From Xylanibacter rodentium (GTDB lineage: Bacteria; Bacteroidota; Bacteroidia; Bacteroidales; Bacteroidaceae): a stretch of DNA of 64,000 nucleotides. A program made the position numbers and the translations under genes. Positions 36,291 to 45,800 of this stretch are shown here, in pieces. Within the stretch, counting starts at the first letter, position 1. The number at the start of each line of letters is the position of its first letter. The stretch spans positions 1-64,000 of the forward strand of contig NZ_JABKKE010000011.1 of the NCBI RefSeq assembly GCF_013166575.1. Reading direction: 5' to 3'. Below the pieces are notes generated by a model. The model saw nothing but the letters and a program-made list of their open reading frames with translations, was not told where the DNA came from and did not search any database.

Positions 36291-37670
36291 TCATTGAAGC
36301 TTAAAGTTTATAGGCAGGGTGAAGTATACACGAACTGGTTTGTCTTTATTTTTTCCGGGTATCCATTTTGTGCTGCTTACCACACGTATGGCCTCGTCAT
36401 CAAGAGCATTGCAGGCGTCGCCTATTCTCACTCCCGGTTCATCATCGGCTTCATTACCGTCACGTTTGTATGTTGCTATACGATCGAGTTCTTTTTGTGA
36501 CAGGTTTCTGCTTGCCGATCCCACAATGGTGGCGTCCGAGACGTTGCCGTCCGTGTTTACCACGAACTTTACTATCACTCTGCCCTCTACACCTGATTTC
36601 ATGGATATAAGCGGATATTTCACGTTGTCGCAAAGATATTTCATCAGTGCCTCTGTACCTTTTTCCCCTGATTCGTTATTTATGAATTCCGGCAATACTT
36701 CTGACGCTTCATACACGGTTTTATCGTTGTCATCGGTTGTCTTGTTGTTGGCTACAATGACTGTTTTTGCCGGCTGGATTATCTTGCGTGCTTGTGTCTC
36801 GGCGTTGTTTGCCGCCAGGAGAATGGCTGCCAAAGGCAGTAGCAACAGATATTTGGCCCGCTTCTGAGGGGCTGTTCTTTTCTTGTTCATCATTTTGATT
36901 CTCATTTTTAGAGGTAAGACATTAAAATTATTTGATATCGCGATATTTTTTTCCGAGGGGCATGACAATGCCAGTAGATGGTATTGGTAGGTGCGTGTGT
37001 CGGCTCCAAGTGCCAGTACATGCTCGTCTGCAAGGTATTCCAAATTTATCTTAATCTGTCGCCGCATCAACCATGCAGCGGGGTTGGGCCAGCATACTGC
37101 GCACATCAGTTCGCCCAGCAGCACGTCTGCCGTATGCCATTGTTCCGCATGGGTACGTTCGTGGCTTATCACGTCTGCGGCTTTGGCGCTTCGGAGTGTG
37201 GCCGCGTCAGCGAAAATCCATTTCATAAACGAGAATGAGGTGTTGCTGCCTTCTACCAGTCTCACTTTAATGCCGTCGACAGTTGTGCATGGGGAGCGTC
37301 GGGCCAGTCTTGCTATGGTTGTTGCGCACCATGCTGTCCGTGTCACGAGTATGATTGATATGGAAAGATATGCTGCAAGCAGCATTCGGGCAATGTCTGT
37401 TCCGCTGCCTGATGTTGTCGCGGTATCTGTTCCGGCCGTCACCGTCAGCACTGGCAGTACTCTGGTGACGTAAATATCGGTCACAGCATTTTCTTTAAGT
37501 GCCATATCCACCGGCGTGCTGGTGTTGGTCAGCGGAATGAGTGCTGACAGTATTATTGCTCCTATCAGCGTTGCACGACGGTTTCTGAAGAATGTGTCGT
37601 TTGAGAAGAGCAGCCTGTAGGCAATGTAGAAAATGGCGATGGCTATGTTGAGTTTTATCAGATAAATCAT
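36291..37670 (-). CDS. M56 (BlaR1-like) membrane metallopeptidase with TonB-type C terminus
   Basis: The 459-residue protein has three or four N-terminal membrane helices with the zinc motif HERTH (in SHERTHAEQW) and the third-ligand segment LEYLADEHV. It has another helix near residues 285-300 (KYLLLLPLAAILLAA) and a periplasmic C-terminal domain of the TonB type (VEGRVIVKFVVNTDGNVSDATIV). BlaR1-like sensors cleave, or trigger loss of, the partner BlaI repressor. It overlaps the blaI-like gene by four bases. The signal sensed is unknown; no beta-lactamase is adjacent. Confidence 0.9.
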   Translation of the reverse strand: MIYLIKLNIAIAIFYIAYRLLFSNDTFFRNRRATLIGAIILSALIPLTNTSTPVDMALKENAVTDIYVTRVLPVLTVTAGTDTATTSGSGTDIARMLLAAYLSISIILVTRTAWCATTIARLARRSPCTTVDGIKVRLVEGSNTSFSFMKWIFADAATLRSAKAADVISHERTHAEQWHTADVLLGELMCAVCWPNPAAWLMRRQIKINLEYLADEHVLALGADTRTYQYHLLALSCPSEKNIAISNNFNVLPLKMRIKMMNKKRTAPQKRAKYLLLLPLAAILLAANNAETQARKIIQPAKTVIVANNKTTDDNDKTVYEASEVLPEFINNESGEKGTEALMKYLCDNVKYPLISMKSGVEGRVIVKFVVNTDGNVSDATIVGSASRNLSQKELDRIATYKRDGNEADDEPGVRIGDACNALDDEAIRVVSSTKWIPGKNKDKPVRVYFTLPINFKLQ

Positions 37671-38026
37671 TTGTTTTTCTCAATTTCGTCTATTATTTCT
37701 TTCAGATCTTCAGGTGATAGCCTTTGTTCGCGGGTGAAAAATGTGACGAGTTCTTTATACGAATCTTTGAAATAGTCTTTGACCACGCTGCCTAAAAAGT
37801 TGCGTTTGTATTCGTCGCGGTCTATTTTTGTAATGTAACGGTAAGTGTTGCCGGTACGCTCGGATGAAACGAAACCTTTGCGTTGCAGATTTTTCACAAC
37901 CGAGGCCACTGTGGTGTATGGTGGTTTGGGTTCTGGCAACTGTTTTATAATGTCTTTCACGTAGCAACTTTTGAGTTTCCAGATGCGTTTCATCACTTCT
38001 TCTTCTTGTTTGGTGAGTTTCTCCAT
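37667..38026 (-). CDS. BlaI/MecI-family transcriptional repressor
   Basis: The 119-residue protein has a winged helix-turn-helix (KLTKQEEEVMKRIWKLKSCYVKDII, then YTTVASVVKNLQRKGFV) and a C-terminal dimerisation segment with the family cleavage region (LGSVVKDYF). The ATG at 38026 (MEKLTKQ) gives the normal family length. It probably represses its own operon through the two palindromes upstream. Confidence 0.95.
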   Translation of the reverse strand: MEKLTKQEEEVMKRIWKLKSCYVKDIIKQLPEPKPPYTTVASVVKNLQRKGFVSSERTGNTYRYITKIDRDEYKRNFLGSVVKDYFKDSYKELVTFFTREQRLSPEDLKEIIDEIEKNK

Positions 38027-38049
38027 ATCTTTTGATTTATTATAATGTT

Positions 38050-38082
38050 GCAAAGTTACGAAATATTCGTAATACACACAAA
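38050..38082 (-). promoter_or_regulatory. Promoter of the blaI-M56 operon
   Basis: The minus strand reads TTTG (38079-38082), 20 bases, then TAACTTTGC (38050-38058), a full consensus promoter, 24 bases before the start codon. Confidence 0.85.
38057..38071. promoter_or_regulatory. BlaI-type operator 1
   Basis: TACGAAATATTCGTA, with arms TTACGAA/TTCGTAA around a three-base centre, sits between the -33 and -7 boxes and touches the -7 box. Binding there would block RNA polymerase. Confidence 0.75.
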
Positions 38083-38099
38083 TATAAAATGTTAATAGT

Positions 38100-38114
38100 T
38101 ACGAAATATTCGTA
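38100..38114. promoter_or_regulatory. BlaI-type operator 2
   Basis: An identical TACGAAATATTCGTA lies 43 bases from operator 1, upstream of the -33 box. The spacing is near four helical turns, suiting cooperative binding by two dimers. Confidence 0.72.
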
Positions 38115-38321
38115 GAAATATTGTCCGTTCATGTAGAATCTTGGCAGATAGATTGGATGGAAACGTTATAAAGGCCCAACTGACGGTGTAGCACAAACCG
38201 TGTGGGGCTGTTGTTTTTTTGTTGTGTAATATCTGTAAAAATGATACAAAAAGCTTGCGTATCGTTACACATGATTTGATGAAAAGCCGCTAATTTTGCA
38301 TGCAGAAATTATTAAATCGGT

Positions 38322-39155
38322 ATGATTATGAAAAAAATATTATTGTCCACAGCATTCACTGCTGTTTTTACGGTATCTGACAACATAACACTTATGGCTC
38401 AGAATAAAATTACACAGACGGCCGGGCACAGCGTTCTCGGCGAGTTCGCTCCGAAATTTGCGGAGCTTAACGACAATGTTCTTTTCGGCGATGCCGTTTG
38501 GAACGATTCCACACTTTCACTTCACGACCACAGCATGGTGACCATTTCTATTCTTCTTGGAAAGGGACTGGTCGATTCGTCGTTTCGTTCGCATTTGGAG
38601 ATGGGCAAAAAGCACGGCATCACCCGCAAGGAGATCGCCGCTCTACTGACACAAGCCGCTTTCTATGCCGGTTGGCCTAACGCCTGGGCCGGATTTCGCA
38701 TGGCGAAGGAGGTGTGGGCTGACAATGATGCTGTTACGGAAAAAGAGCGTTTTCAGCAGGAGATGATATTCCCTGTAGGTGAACCGAATACGGAATATGC
38801 CAAATATTTCATCGGCAAGAGTTATATCGCCCGAGTATCCGACTCACAGATTCCTATTGCCAACGTGACTTTCGAACCACGGTGCCGCAACAACTGGCAT
38901 ATTCACAAGGCTGTTAAAGGCGGTGGCCAGATGCTTGTGGGCGTGGCCGGAAAAGGATGGTATCAGGAAGACGGTAAGCCAGCACAGGAGATTCTGCCCG
39001 GCACGGTCATTCATATTCCGGCCAATGTGAAGCATTGGCACGGTGCTGCGTCTGACAGTTGGTTTGCTCATCTTGCGTTCGAGATATCCGGTGAGAAGGC
39101 CTCCAACGAATGGCTGGAGCCTGTGACTGACGAGGAGTATGACAGACTCCCATAA
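38322..39155 (+). CDS. Exported carboxymuconolactone decarboxylase-like and cupin fusion protein
   Basis: The 277-residue protein has an N-terminal signal region (about 1-26, ending LMAQ) and a CMD/AhpD-like helical domain (about 30-140, MVTISILLGKG, TRKEIAALLTQAAFYAGWPNAW). A cupin domain follows (about 155-275) with metal ligands in NNWHIHKAVKGG and KHWHGA. CMD-cupin fusions are known, but their substrates are mostly unknown. The CMD part lacks the CxxC of AhpD, so a peroxidase-type redox role is unlikely. The true start may be the second ATG at 38328. A TAATTTTGC -7 box lies at 38292-38300. Confidence 0.85.
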   Translation: MIMKKILLSTAFTAVFTVSDNITLMAQNKITQTAGHSVLGEFAPKFAELNDNVLFGDAVWNDSTLSLHDHSMVTISILLGKGLVDSSFRSHLEMGKKHGITRKEIAALLTQAAFYAGWPNAWAGFRMAKEVWADNDAVTEKERFQQEMIFPVGEPNTEYAKYFIGKSYIARVSDSQIPIANVTFEPRCRNNWHIHKAVKGGGQMLVGVAGKGWYQEDGKPAQEILPGTVIHIPANVKHWHGAASDSWFAHLAFEISGEKASNEWLEPVTDEEYDRLP

Positions 39156-39187
39156 GTGATTGAAGTTCATGCTGTAGCTGAAAATTC

Positions 39188-39267
39188 CAACGTAAATAGG
39201 CGTAGACGCAAAGATTCTTTTCGTACATTAATGAAAAAAATCTTTTTGTCTACGCCTATTTACGTTG
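39188..39267. terminator. Long inverted repeat after the CMD-cupin gene
   Basis: Arms of 29 bases (CAACGTAAATAGGCGTAGAC plus nine more, and the complement at 39239-39267) differ at two positions, with a 22-base loop. It is likely the terminator of the CMD-cupin gene. Confidence 0.7.
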
Positions 39268-39825
39268 AAAATATATTGTAAACCTGTTGGCGGAATAAAA
39301 AGTTTGCAGGATATAAAAAAAGAATGCGGTATGACTCACTCACTCCGCACTCTTCTTAATGGCTGCTGATATGTACTAAATAATAAAAACTTAAAACAGT
39401 CTCATACCGGCATTTCCATTGTCTGAAAATCTAATAACATAATCTTTACCTTAAATCTATTAACTACTAACCTAATGAATAACAATGTATTCGTCTCGAA
39501 CACGATGCAAAGATACATATATTTGTGTGCGTACACAAATATATTAACAATTGTTTGATATTTATTAGTTTTCTTCTTGATTTAAGTCAACGGTTATGGG
39601 CTTTTCTTATACTATTTCTTTCTTTTCTGCAAGTTGTTGCACGGATATTTTATTGTTATGTCTGTTTCGAACTCGTCAGGTTTGTCTTTTCCATAAGGCA
39701 GTTTACGATTATGTTTCTTTCCTGTGTTGGTCTTTGTCTACTATTAGTAACGCTTTTTTCGGTAAACGATAAGGGGACAACAGGCAAATGTTGTTTTATT
39801 TCTTAATTTTTTGCACTTTTTTCCT

Positions 39826-40122
39826 CTCGTTCTGGAAAAGCAATAAGGGCTTCTCTGCTTTCTTGACACGTATTTTTGGCATCGTAATGTAGCCGTAAGG
39901 GCCTCCCGAGGTTGCCATTACGGCGTAGTTGGCTTGCCGTGGCGGCCTCGTTGCAATGCAAGGAGGCCGCCACGGCAACCCCATTAGGGCCTCTCTGCTT
40001 TTTTTACACGGTGCTATTGCGGTTCTAAAAGTGTAACTCTCTGATTATCAGTGTTTCCTATTTTGGCCGAAATTTCGTGTTTTTCGGGCTCTTGGCAGGA
40101 AAATGCGATTTTGTGACGGCCG
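39826..40122 (-). repeat. Dispersed element R, copy 2
   Basis: On the minus strand this has the same block order as the copy at 18920-19170. Its central hairpin is a perfect 16-base stem (TTGCCGTGGCGGCCTC and complement) around a TTGCATTGCAAC loop. Both copies contain an ATG followed by codons for M(S/P)K(T/I)RVKKAEK, which may be coincidence. Confidence 0.65.
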
Positions 40123-40197
40123 ACGAAGTGTTTTGTAAAGATAATTAAAAGCCCCTCCCGGCCTCCCCAAAGGGGAGGAGCCTGATACACGGTGGGG

Positions 40198-40322
40198 AAA
40201 TGGGAGTGATAATGTGAGAAATGAAAAATGGGGAGTGATGGGAATAATAGGAGTGATGGGAATGATTTGAGGAATGGGAGTGATGGGTGAGGTGGAAGAG
40301 AAATGGGAATAATGGGAAGTGC
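40198..40322. repeat. Purine-rich degenerate repeats
   Basis: Variants of GGGAGTGATGGGAATGAT and GGGAATAATGGGA recur irregularly over about 125 bases. The unit is degenerate and the strand bias (G and A on +) is strong. Confidence 0.55.
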
Positions 40323-40355
40323 CGGTGGGATGTTCCGGTTTATCCTGTGCGCTCA

Positions 40356-40385
40356 GTATCCCCCTTTGGGGGATTATAGGGGGCT
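40356..40385. repeat. Single arm of the palindrome found after gyrB
   Basis: ATCCCCCTTTGGGGGATTAT plus AGGGGGCT matches one arm of the repeat at 50457-50551. Confidence 0.6.
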
Positions 40386-40399
40386 GTCTTTCTGAAAAA

Positions 40400-40431
40400 A
40401 TCCCGCCCGACATGAATATGCCGGGCGGGGT
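40400..40431 (-). terminator. pckA terminator
   Basis: CCCGCCCG and CGGGCGGG enclose a 12-base loop; on the minus strand the stem is followed by ATTTTTT. It lies 38 bases after the pckA stop codon. Confidence 0.75.
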
Positions 40432-40468
40432 TGGTATTGTTTTTGTGAAAAAACGCTGTTCGTTGCGA

Positions 40469-42082
40469 TTAGAGCTGCGGACCTGCTGCGACGAGAGCCT
40501 TGCCGGCTTCGTTGCCAGTGTACTTCACAAAGTTCTTCTGGAAGCGTGCTGCCAGGTCTTCAGCCTTCTTCTGCCACTCTGCTGCGTCAGCATAAGTATC
40601 GCGCGGGTCAAGAATATTTGTATCCACGCCCTCAAGCTCTGTGGGAACAGCGAAGTTGAAGATAGGAATGTTCTTTGTAGGAGCATTGAGGATAGCGCCA
40701 CCGAGGATTCCGTCGATGATACCGCGTGTGTCGCGGATAGAGATACGCTTGCCTGTTCCGTTCCAGCCGGTGTTTACGAGGTATGCCTTGGCACCGCTCT
40801 TCTCCATCTTCTTAACCAGTTCCTCAGCGTACTTTGTGGGGTGCAGTTCGAGGAATGCCTGGCCGAAGCAAGCCGAGAATGTGGGAGTGGGCTCTGTGAT
40901 GCCGCGTTCCGTACCTGCCAGCTTGGCTGTGAAGCCTGAGAGGAAGTAGTATTTGGTCTGCTCGGGTGTGAGGATGGATACGGGAGGCAGTACGCCGAAT
41001 GCGTCGGCCGACAGGAAGATTACATTCTTGGCTGCGGGAGCTGCGCTCTTCGGACGGACAATGTTGTTGATGTGCTCGATGGGATAAGATACACGGGTGT
41101 TCTCTGTGGTGCTCTTGTCGGCGAAATCGATAGTGCCGTCCTCTGCCACAGTAACGTTCTCGAGCAGAGCGTTGCGCTTGATGGCGTTATAGATATCGGG
41201 CTCGCTCTCCTTGTCGAGGTTGATAACCTTAGCGTAGCATCCGCCCTCGAAGTTGAACACACCGTTGTCGTCCCATCCGTGCTCGTCGTCACCGATGAGC
41301 AGACGCTTCGGGTCGGTAGACAGTGTGGTCTTGCCTGTACCTGACAGACCGAAGAATACGGCTGTGTTCTCTCCGTTGAGGTCCGTGTTGGCAGAGCAGT
41401 GCATTGAAGCCATGCCCTTGAGCGGCAGATAGTAGTTCATCATAGAGAACATACCTTTCTTCATCTCGCCACCGTACCATGTGTTGATGATAACCTGCTC
41501 GCGGCTTGTCACGTTGAACACAACGGCTGTCTCTGAGTTAAGACCCAGTTCCTTATAGTTTTCAACCTTTGCTTTCGATGCGTTGTAAACGATAAAGTCG
41601 GGTTCAAAGCTCTCCAGTTCGGCTTCTGTGGGGCGGATGAACATGTTCTTTACAAAGTGTGCCTGCCATGCCACCTCTACGATGAAGCGCACTGCCATGC
41701 GTGTATCCTCGTTGGCACCGCAGAAACCGTCAACAACGAACAAACGCTTGTTTGACAGCTCTTTCTTTGCTATTTCCTTTACGGCAGCCCATGCTTCCGG
41801 AGAAGCGGGGTGGTTGTCGTTTTTGTATTCGTCTGATGTCCACCATACGGTATCCTTTGAGTTTTCGTCCATCACGATGAACTTGTCCTTGGGTGAACGG
41901 CCGGTGTAGATACCCGTCATCACGTTTACTGCGCCGAGTTCTGTCTCCTTACCTTTCTCGAAGCCTGTCAGGCTTTCCTTTGTCTCCTCTTCGAACAATG
42001 TCTCATACGAGGGATTGTACACTACCTCAGTTGTACCTGTGATACCATACTTCTCTAAAACTGACTTATCAAACTTTGCCAT
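40469..42082 (-). CDS. pckA: Phosphoenolpyruvate carboxykinase (ATP)
   Basis: The 537-residue enzyme interconverts oxaloacetate and phosphoenolpyruvate with ATP/ADP. It shows the kinase-1a loop [14 protein letters not shown], the metal-binding [24 protein letters not shown], and [11 protein letters not shown] near the N terminus. In fermenting Bacteroidales the enzyme usually runs in the carboxylating direction and feeds the succinate pathway; that is known for relatives and inferred here. A -7 box TAACTTTGC lies on the minus strand near 42197. Confidence 0.97.
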   Translation of the reverse strand: MAKFDKSVLEKYGITGTTEVVYNPSYETLFEEETKESLTGFEKGKETELGAVNVMTGIYTGRSPKDKFIVMDENSKDTVWWTSDEYKNDNHPASPEAWAAVKEIAKKELSNKRLFVVDGFCGANEDTRMAVRFIVEVAWQAHFVKNMFIRPTEAELESFEPDFIVYNASKAKVENYKELGLNSETAVVFNVTSREQVIINTWYGGEMKKGMFSMMNYYLPLKGMASMHCSANTDLNGENTAVFFGLSGTGKTTLSTDPKRLLIGDDEHGWDDNGVFNFEGGCYAKVINLDKESEPDIYNAIKRNALLENVTVAEDGTIDFADKSTTENTRVSYPIEHINNIVRPKSAAPAAKNVIFLSADAFGVLPPVSILTPEQTKYYFLSGFTAKLAGTERGITEPTPTFSACFGQAFLELHPTKYAEELVKKMEKSGAKAYLVNTGWNGTGKRISIRDTRGIIDGILGGAILNAPTKNIPIFNFAVPTELEGVDTNILDPRDTYADAAEWQKKAEDLAARFQKNFVKYTGNEAGKALVAAGPQL

Positions 42083-42423
42083 TTTTAAATGTATTTATTG
42101 TGTGAAAATTTTAAATATCCAATCTTTTCGTTTGCCTTGATAGAAGTATTTTTGTCCCTGTCGGGCCTTTTAATACCTATTTTATCGCCCGCAAAGTTAG
42201 CAAAAAAGCAAATATGCCGGAACGTTTGCGCACACAATTTTCAATAACTCTAAGTCTTTTTATCTTAAAGAATCTAAATTTCACATATTTTTCTATTCTT
42301 TGCAAAGTCTGATTTGCAAAAAAAGAAGTTGATATTGGGGTAAATAAAAAAACGGCCTTCCTGCCGTTTCTCTCGCGTGGAGATACAGGCGGGAAGGCCG
42401 TGAAAAGTATTTCTTTGTCGTGT
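42083..42423. other. Interval between the M16 gene and pckA
   Basis: This 341-base interval holds the pckA promoter region and the terminator of the M16 gene. Nothing else is seen. Confidence 0.6.
42345..42402 (-). terminator. Terminator of the M16 peptidase gene
   Basis: ACGGCCTTCCTGCC pairs with GGCGGGAAGGCCGT with one mismatch; on the minus strand the stem is followed by a run of T residues. Confidence 0.8.
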
Positions 42424-45243
42424 TTATTCCTCGGGCATCATCACCACTTCAATGCGGTTGCCGGCTTTGAGGAACTCGGTCATGAATGCAGTGATGGTCT
42501 GCGGTGTCTGTGCCTGCACGGTAGCCTTGTATGCCGTGTGCATGTCGATGCCATACTCGTTGTATGTGCTTAATATGCCGTTCCAATAGTTGTTGGTCTT
42601 GGTGCGGTCGTCGTAGCTCTTGAGCATGTATTCCTTGACCTTGGTCAGCATGTCGGCATCGCATGTCTTGGCGAGCTGTTCCATCTCGTCGCGCATTATG
42701 GACAGTGCAGTTTCGCCTTTTTCGGGTTTCATCGGGCAGTAGGCGAACATGGTGCAGTCGGTGTCTTTGTCGATGCGTCGTATGCTGCCTTGTGCTCCTA
42801 CACTGTATGCTGCGCTGGCGTCTTCACGTATCTTCTTGAGATAAATCATGCTGAGCACCTGTCCGGCGATGTCTGTCTTTATCTTGTTGTCGAGAGTGTA
42901 TGGTATGTCCTTGTTGGTCCATATCATCATCGATATGGCTTTCGGAGTCTCCATCTTGCGCTTGAAGCTGTTCACAACCACACCTGTGGCATCGGTGTCA
43001 ACGTTCTTGCCCTTGACAATCTTCTTCTGTGAAGGCAATGAGGCTATATATTGTTCGAGAAGTGGGCGGATGGCGGCCTCGTCGAAGTTGCCGACGATGG
43101 TCACTGTATATGCGGCTGCGTTTGATGTGAGCTGTTTGGCTATCTCAAGTATCCGGTCGTAATTGACGTCTTTCAGATCGTTTGCTTCCACAGAAGTGAA
43201 GCGCGGGTTGTGGCAGTTCATGGTTACCGTTACGGAGTCGTTGAAAGCGCTTTCCGGTGACAGTGCCTTGTTCTTGAGGCTTATCTCGTAGGTCTTCATA
43301 AGATTTGCAAAAGACTCTTCGTCTTTGTTTATCTTCGTGAAGTAGAGGTATACAAGCTGTAGGAGTGTTTCCACGTCGTTGGGAGTGGACGATCCGTTGA
43401 TTCTCTGCCGTCTGCTGCCGAGCGACATCGATGCGCTGACTATCTTGCCGGCCAAGGCCTTTTCCAGTTCCGTGTGCGAGAAATTGCCCAGTCCGCTGGC
43501 TTCGACGACGTCGTCAAACACTTTCAGATTGGTGTAGTCGGCCTTGTCGTATAGCGACGAGCCTCCGTATCCTTCCATCGACAGGAGTACCTGGTCCTGC
43601 TTGTAGTCGGTCTTCTTGAGTATCACCTTCACACCGTTGGAAAGCATGAGTTCCTTGTATCCGAACTGCGTGTTTTCCTTTTCGCTCTTTATCGAGCCTT
43701 TCTTGGGCAGGGTGCTGATGAGCGGTTCGTCCTTTACGTTGTCCACATAGGGTTGGAGGTTCTCCGTGCGTACGTCGGCGATGGCCTTCAGAAGGTTTTC
43801 CTTTGTAGGATAGACATTGCCTTCCTTCTCGTTGTTGAAGCTCAGGATGACCATGTTGGAGTCGTTGGCCGGTATGAGCATGGCCATCACTTGGTTGACG
43901 GCCTCGACAGGAATCATGGGTATCACCTGTTTCATCGTTGCATAGTAGTCGTCGATGGACGGTATCGGCTCGTTGGCGAGATAATGCTCCTTGTATTCGT
44001 CGCAGAACTGGCGGCTGTAGCGCTTGTCCTTGTTGCTGTAAGACTTGTCGAGGGCACTCATGGCGTTTGCTTTGGCGCGGTTGTATTCTGTCGGTGTGAA
44101 TCCGAACTTTGCAACACGCAGAGCCTCGCGGTATATGGCGGCAAGAGCGGCTTCGGTCTGGCCTTCCTTGGGCAGCGCGTCGATGTCGAATGCCTGGACG
44201 GTGCTGGCGAAGATATAGTCTCCGTCGTATGCCGAAGAACTTACAAACGGGCTTTCGGGCTTTTGTGCGCATTCTTCAAGACGTGCGTTGAGCATGCGGA
44301 TGGCCGTGTTCTTGACATATTCCGAAACAAGATACGGTATGGTATTCTTTATAGAGTCGGGCATTGCCTCGTGCTTGAATATGAGGTCTATCGTATTGGT
44401 ACGTTGCTCCTTGTCCTTCTCTATGACCACAATGGGCTCGGCGTTGTCGGGCACGGGTTCCTTGACCACAGGCGCGGCATCGGCCTGCAATACGATTCCG
44501 CTGAACAGACGCTTGATTTCGGCCTCGACATGGTCCACGTCGATGTCGCCTACAACGATGATGGCCTGATTGTCCGGACGGTACCATTTCTCGTAGTAGT
44601 CGCGCAGTGTCTGCGGCTTGAAGTTGTCGATGACGCTCATCAGTCCGATGGGCATGCGCAGGCCGTATTTGCTTCCGGGATAGAGTGTGGGCAGGGCGCG
44701 CTCGAACATGCGCTGTGAGGCACTGCTGCGCATACGCCACTCTTCGTGTATCACACCGCGCTCCTTGTCGATTTCGGCAGGGTCAAGCATCAGGCCGTCT
44801 GCCCAGTCGTAGAGGATGAGCAGGCAGGAGTCGAGTGCCGACTGCCGTGTGGTGGGCACATTGGAGATGTTGTATACAGTCTGGTCTATGCTGGTATAGG
44901 CGTTGAGGTCGCGACCGAACTGCACACCGATTGATTCGCAGTAGCGTATCAGGTCGTTGCCTTTGAAGTGTTTGGTTCCGTTGAAGCACATGTGTTCGAG
45001 GAAGTGGGCTAGTCCGCGTTGCGGTTCGTCTTCCTGAAGCGAGCCCACGCGCTGTGCGATGTAGAACTCCGCGCGGTTTTCCGGCCAGTTGTTATAGCGG
45101 ATGTAGTAGGTCAGTCCGTTGGACAGCTTTCCGATACGTACATCCTTGTCGACGGGTAATGTCGGCATTTGCATCTGAGCTACTGCGGTCAACATTGTAC
45201 CGAGGAGTATCAGTGCGGATAGAAATAGTTTTTTTAGTCTCAT
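42424..45243 (-). CDS. M16-family (pitrilysin/insulinase-like) zinc peptidase
   Basis: The 939-residue protein has a signal peptide (1-22, ending TAVAQ) and four M16 repeats in one chain. The first carries the inverted zinc motif HFLEH (His80, Glu83, His84) and the downstream GVIHEEWR acid. The later repeats are inactive structural copies. Single-chain M16 proteins degrade peptides in the periplasm. It is transcribed alone and has no neighbouring substrate gene. Confidence 0.93.
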   Translation of the reverse strand: MRLKKLFLSALILLGTMLTAVAQMQMPTLPVDKDVRIGKLSNGLTYYIRYNNWPENRAEFYIAQRVGSLQEDEPQRGLAHFLEHMCFNGTKHFKGNDLIRYCESIGVQFGRDLNAYTSIDQTVYNISNVPTTRQSALDSCLLILYDWADGLMLDPAEIDKERGVIHEEWRMRSSASQRMFERALPTLYPGSKYGLRMPIGLMSVIDNFKPQTLRDYYEKWYRPDNQAIIVVGDIDVDHVEAEIKRLFSGIVLQADAAPVVKEPVPDNAEPIVVIEKDKEQRTNTIDLIFKHEAMPDSIKNTIPYLVSEYVKNTAIRMLNARLEECAQKPESPFVSSSAYDGDYIFASTVQAFDIDALPKEGQTEAALAAIYREALRVAKFGFTPTEYNRAKANAMSALDKSYSNKDKRYSRQFCDEYKEHYLANEPIPSIDDYYATMKQVIPMIPVEAVNQVMAMLIPANDSNMVILSFNNEKEGNVYPTKENLLKAIADVRTENLQPYVDNVKDEPLISTLPKKGSIKSEKENTQFGYKELMLSNGVKVILKKTDYKQDQVLLSMEGYGGSSLYDKADYTNLKVFDDVVEASGLGNFSHTELEKALAGKIVSASMSLGSRRQRINGSSTPNDVETLLQLVYLYFTKINKDEESFANLMKTYEISLKNKALSPESAFNDSVTVTMNCHNPRFTSVEANDLKDVNYDRILEIAKQLTSNAAAYTVTIVGNFDEAAIRPLLEQYIASLPSQKKIVKGKNVDTDATGVVVNSFKRKMETPKAISMMIWTNKDIPYTLDNKIKTDIAGQVLSMIYLKKIREDASAAYSVGAQGSIRRIDKDTDCTMFAYCPMKPEKGETALSIMRDEMEQLAKTCDADMLTKVKEYMLKSYDDRTKTNNYWNGILSTYNEYGIDMHTAYKATVQAQTPQTITAFMTEFLKAGNRIEVVMMPEE

Positions 45244-45526
45244 TTGTGTTATAAATTAAGAAAAATCATGTAAAAGTATATGTTTTTTTGTTTATGAAGT
45301 TATTATTCAATGGATAATTTGTTTTTCTTAACATAAAGACGGGCTCTTTTTCGTAACAGTTGTTCTTTTCAGGAGAAGAGAACGGTGAAGGGAAATGCTT
45401 TACATATTTGTAATAGATATAGAGAGAGTATGTGTGTTGGTATTTTTTTGATTTTCGGGCTGTAGGCGTTTTCCCTGTTTCCCGTTCTCTGTTTGTTTTT
45501 TCGAAAGTTTCTTTATAGAGGTGTGT

Positions 45527-45748
45527 TCACGCTTCTTGTTTCACCTCTTTCCTGTACTCCAGAATGTCGCCCGGCTGGCAGTCGAGAGCGTTGCATATGG
45601 CTTCTAAAGTGGAGAACCGCACGGCCTTGGCCTTTCCTGTTTTCAGGATGGACAGATTGGCCGGTGTGAGGTCTATCTTTGCGGCCAGATCGCCGAGCGA
45701 TATTTTGCGCCGGGCCATCATTACGTCGAGATTTACTATTATAGGCAT
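45527..45748 (-). CDS. HTH (Cro/CI type) transcriptional regulator
   Basis: The 73-residue protein is one helix-turn-helix domain (LDVMMARRKISLGDLAAKIDLTPANLSILKTGKAKAVRFSTLEAICNALDCQPGDIL), close to the YozG-type small regulators. The ATG at 45748 gives the normal family length. It lies 52 bases after the DUF2975 gene and is probably co-transcribed with it; this pairing is common across bacteria. It is the best candidate to bind the TATCG repeats upstream. Confidence 0.93.
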   Translation of the reverse strand: MPIIVNLDVMMARRKISLGDLAAKIDLTPANLSILKTGKAKAVRFSTLEAICNALDCQPGDILEYRKEVKQEA

Positions 45749-45800
45749 AATATGTATGTATTTGGATTCTTTGTATATAGTGTTCATGTAAATGTTGTTC

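Larger units (their letters stand above)
39156..40468. other. Large gene-free interval (1.3 kb)
   Basis: No gene is supported. It holds the inverted repeat at 39188-39267, an AT-rich stretch with a small GC hairpin, dispersed element R copy 2, and a GCCCCTCCCGGCCTCCCC/GGGGAGGAG hairpin near 40143-40181. It also holds a purine-rich low-complexity stretch (40198-40322), a half-copy of the gyrB-side repeat (40356-40385) and the pckA terminator. Confidence 0.6.

Noticed and set aside
36291..38026. Beta-lactam resistance locus
   Set aside because: The BlaI/M56 pair is present but no beta-lactamase or penicillin-binding protein gene is adjacent.
39796..39984. 62-codon frame in element R copy 2
   Set aside because: It lies wholly in a repeat and its upstream half does not match the other copy as protein; kept only as a question in the findings.
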